Below, one piece after another: positions 6,454-7,687 of a stretch of DNA of 7,687 nucleotides. The translations under genes were made by a program, and so were the position numbers. This DNA is from Acidobacteriota bacterium (lineage in GTDB: Bacteria; Acidobacteriota; Thermoanaerobaculia; Gp7-AA8), in assembly GCA_003222375.1 (NCBI GenBank), contig QHVX01000174.1, forward strand, positions 1-7,687, in the 5' to 3' direction. The notes beneath the pieces were generated by a model. It ran no database searches. It was not told where the DNA came from and saw nothing but the letters and a program-made list of their open reading frames with translations. Each line of letters starts with the position of its first letter. Positions within the stretch are counted from its first letter, which is position 1.

Positions 6454-7226
6454 CCGGCTTCTTCACCGACTCGACGCTGTGTATCGGATGCAAAGCCTGC
6501 GAAGTCGCGTGCAAAGAGTGGAACGAAGTCCCTGACGATGGTTTTCGATGGTCGGGGCTTTCCTACGACAACACGCTGGCGTTAGGCCATGCGACGTGGC
6601 GCCACGTGAAGTTCGTCGAGCACGAAGCATCGATCGGGGCTGGCGGCAATGCGCCCGATCTCATGACGTGGCAATTTTCGTCGGACGTCTGCAAGCACTG
6701 CGAAAACGCCGGATGTCTGGAAGCGTGTCCGACCGGATCGATCGTGCGAACGGAATTCGGCAGCGTGTACGTGCAACCCGACATCTGCAACGGATGCGGC
6801 TACTGCGTGGTGACCTGTCCCTTCGGCGTGATCGATCGCCGCGACGATGACGGCCGTGCGTTCAAATGCACGTTCTGCTACGACCGACAAAAAGCGGGAC
6901 TCGAGCCGGCGTGCGCGAAGGCCTGTCCCACTGGATCGATTCTGTTCGGCAATCTCGACGAACTGGAGCGCGCCGCCGATCGACGCATCGCGCAACTCCA
7001 CGCGGCCGGAATGCGCGACGCGACGATCTACAATCCGAAAAATTCGAGCGTCGGCGGAACGCACGCGTTCTTTCTCGTTCGCGGCGATCCGAAAAACTAC
7101 AACCTCCCGCCCGACCCCGTCGTGCCCACGACTTTGTTGAGACCGGCCTGGAACGCGGCTGCGATCGGCGCGGCGGCGATGGTGGTGGGATCGCTGCTGG
7201 CGTTCGCGTTAGGCGGCAGAAAGTGA
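6444..7226 (+). CDS. fdhB: Formate dehydrogenase iron-sulfur (beta) subunit
   Basis: This is an electron-transfer subunit of 260 residues carrying four ferredoxin-type cysteine groups: CIGCKACEVAC (13-23), CKHCENAGCLEAC, CNGCGYCVVTC, and CTFCYDRQ with PACAKAC. These are expected to hold four [4Fe-4S] clusters linking the catalytic subunit to the membrane subunit, as in FdnH and HybA-type proteins. A single hydrophobic segment near the end (WNAAAIGAAAMVVGSLLAFA) followed by GGRK is a probable membrane anchor, as in FdnH. The product is shorter than E. coli FdnH (about 294). The start overlaps the extended fdhA tail by 10 bases, and the stop overlaps the next gene's GTG, so the three fdh genes are tightly coupled. 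Positive residues flank both sides of the anchor, so its orientation is not clear from the sequence. Confidence 0.93.
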   Translation: MAVTGFFTDSTLCIGCKACEVACKEWNEVPDDGFRWSGLSYDNTLALGHATWRHVKFVEHEASIGAGGNAPDLMTWQFSSDVCKHCENAGCLEACPTGSIVRTEFGSVYVQPDICNGCGYCVVTCPFGVIDRRDDDGRAFKCTFCYDRQKAGLEPACAKACPTGSILFGNLDELERAADRRIAQLHAAGMRDATIYNPKNSSVGGTHAFFLVRGDPKNYNLPPDPVVPTTLLRPAWNAAAIGAAAMVVGSLLAFALGGRK

Positions 7227-7687
7227 TCACCGAAAACCGCCTCGAAGAATTGCGCCGCAACGCCGTCCCCATCAAACCCGACAGCGGCTACTACGGGATG
7301 CCACTGCTCAAGGAGCCGGTGTGGACGTGGGAAGTGCCGGCGTACTTTTTCGTGGGCGGGGCGGCGGGGGCGGCGGCGGTGGTGGGGGCGGCAGCGCAAG
7401 TCGCGCGCGCCGATCGCGATCTCGTCAACGACGCGCGATGGATCGCAGGCGCGGGCGCCCTCCTTTCCGGCCCTCTCCTCGTCGCGGACCTCGGCCGTCC
7501 CGAGCGATTTCTCAACATGCTGCGCGTTTTCAAAGTTCAGAGTCCGATGTCCGTCGGCGCCTGGACGCTGACCGCATTCGGCACGTTCGCGTCGGCAGCG
7601 CTCTTCGCCGACGAAATGCGAAAGCGAACGCATTTGCCGGTCCAGCTCATCGGCGACGCATCCGCGATTCTCTCGGCTGCCACAGGC
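7223..7687 (+). CDS. nrfD: NrfD-family membrane subunit (3' partial)
   Basis: This is a polytopic membrane protein of the NrfD/PsrC family, which in related complexes exchanges electrons with the quinone pool. The start is the GTG in the GTGA overlap with the fdhB stop, and 155 residues are visible before the window ends. The N-terminus (MITENRLEELRRNA) is cytoplasmic-looking and is followed by YYGMPLLKEPVWTWEVPAYF. A small-residue-rich first helix (FVGGAAGAAAVVGAAAQVA) comes next, then a helix with LLSGPLLVADLGRPERFLNM. The family motif LRVFKVQSPMSVGAW precedes a third helix. Its position after a four-cluster subunit implies the formate dehydrogenase uses an NrfD quinone module rather than the cytochrome b subunit (FdnI) of E. 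coli formate dehydrogenase-N. Confidence 0.9.
   Translation, partial: MITENRLEELRRNAVPIKPDSGYYGMPLLKEPVWTWEVPAYFFVGGAAGAAAVVGAAAQVARADRDLVNDARWIAGAGALLSGPLLVADLGRPERFLNMLRVFKVQSPMSVGAWTLTAFGTFASAALFADEMRKRTHLPVQLIGDASAILSAATG

Overview
The window is GC-rich and densely coding, and every gene I can support lies on the + strand. It suggests an uncultured, high-GC environmental bacterium. An Acidobacteriota-like lineage is my guess, because I recall the dispersed repeats seen here from such genomes. No marker gene fixes the taxonomy, so this is low confidence. The organism should carry selenocysteine machinery (selA/selB/selC/selD), because the formate dehydrogenase has an in-frame UGA followed by a well-formed SECIS hairpin.

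Layout: (1) 2-1708, the 3' two-thirds of a fused alpha-beta thiamine-diphosphate 2-oxoacid dehydrogenase E1, cut by the window start. (2) 1705-3405, a NagZ-like family 3 glycoside hydrolase, joined to E1 by a 4-base GTGA overlap. (3) 3419-6453, the selenocysteine-containing molybdenum/tungsten formate dehydrogenase catalytic subunit, starting 13 bases after the hydrolase. (4) 6444-7226, its four-cluster ferredoxin-like subunit with a C-terminal membrane anchor. (5) 7223 to the window end, the start of an NrfD-type membrane quinone-interacting subunit, again with a GTGA overlap. The last three genes form a coherent membrane-linked formate dehydrogenase. Electrons would pass from formate at the Mo/W-Sec site, through Fe-S clusters, to NrfD and the quinone pool. 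E1 and the hydrolase have no obvious metabolic link to it. No gene-free stretch exceeds about 15 bases.

The formate dehydrogenase gene is abnormal. A perfect 102-bp copy of its own downstream sequence (5140-5241) sits at 4752-4853, replaces the expected coding segment and shifts the frame. Both flanks are well conserved. This is either an assembly artefact or a real recent disruption.

Three different repeat-like elements overlap coding sequence. A CTCTGTG-type repeat forms the N-terminus of the hydrolase. A 74-bp inverted repeat lies in frame inside fdhA. A REP-like palindrome makes up the C-terminal tail of fdhA and leads into the ribosome binding site of fdhB. This habit of repeats becoming protein segments is the most unusual biology in the window.
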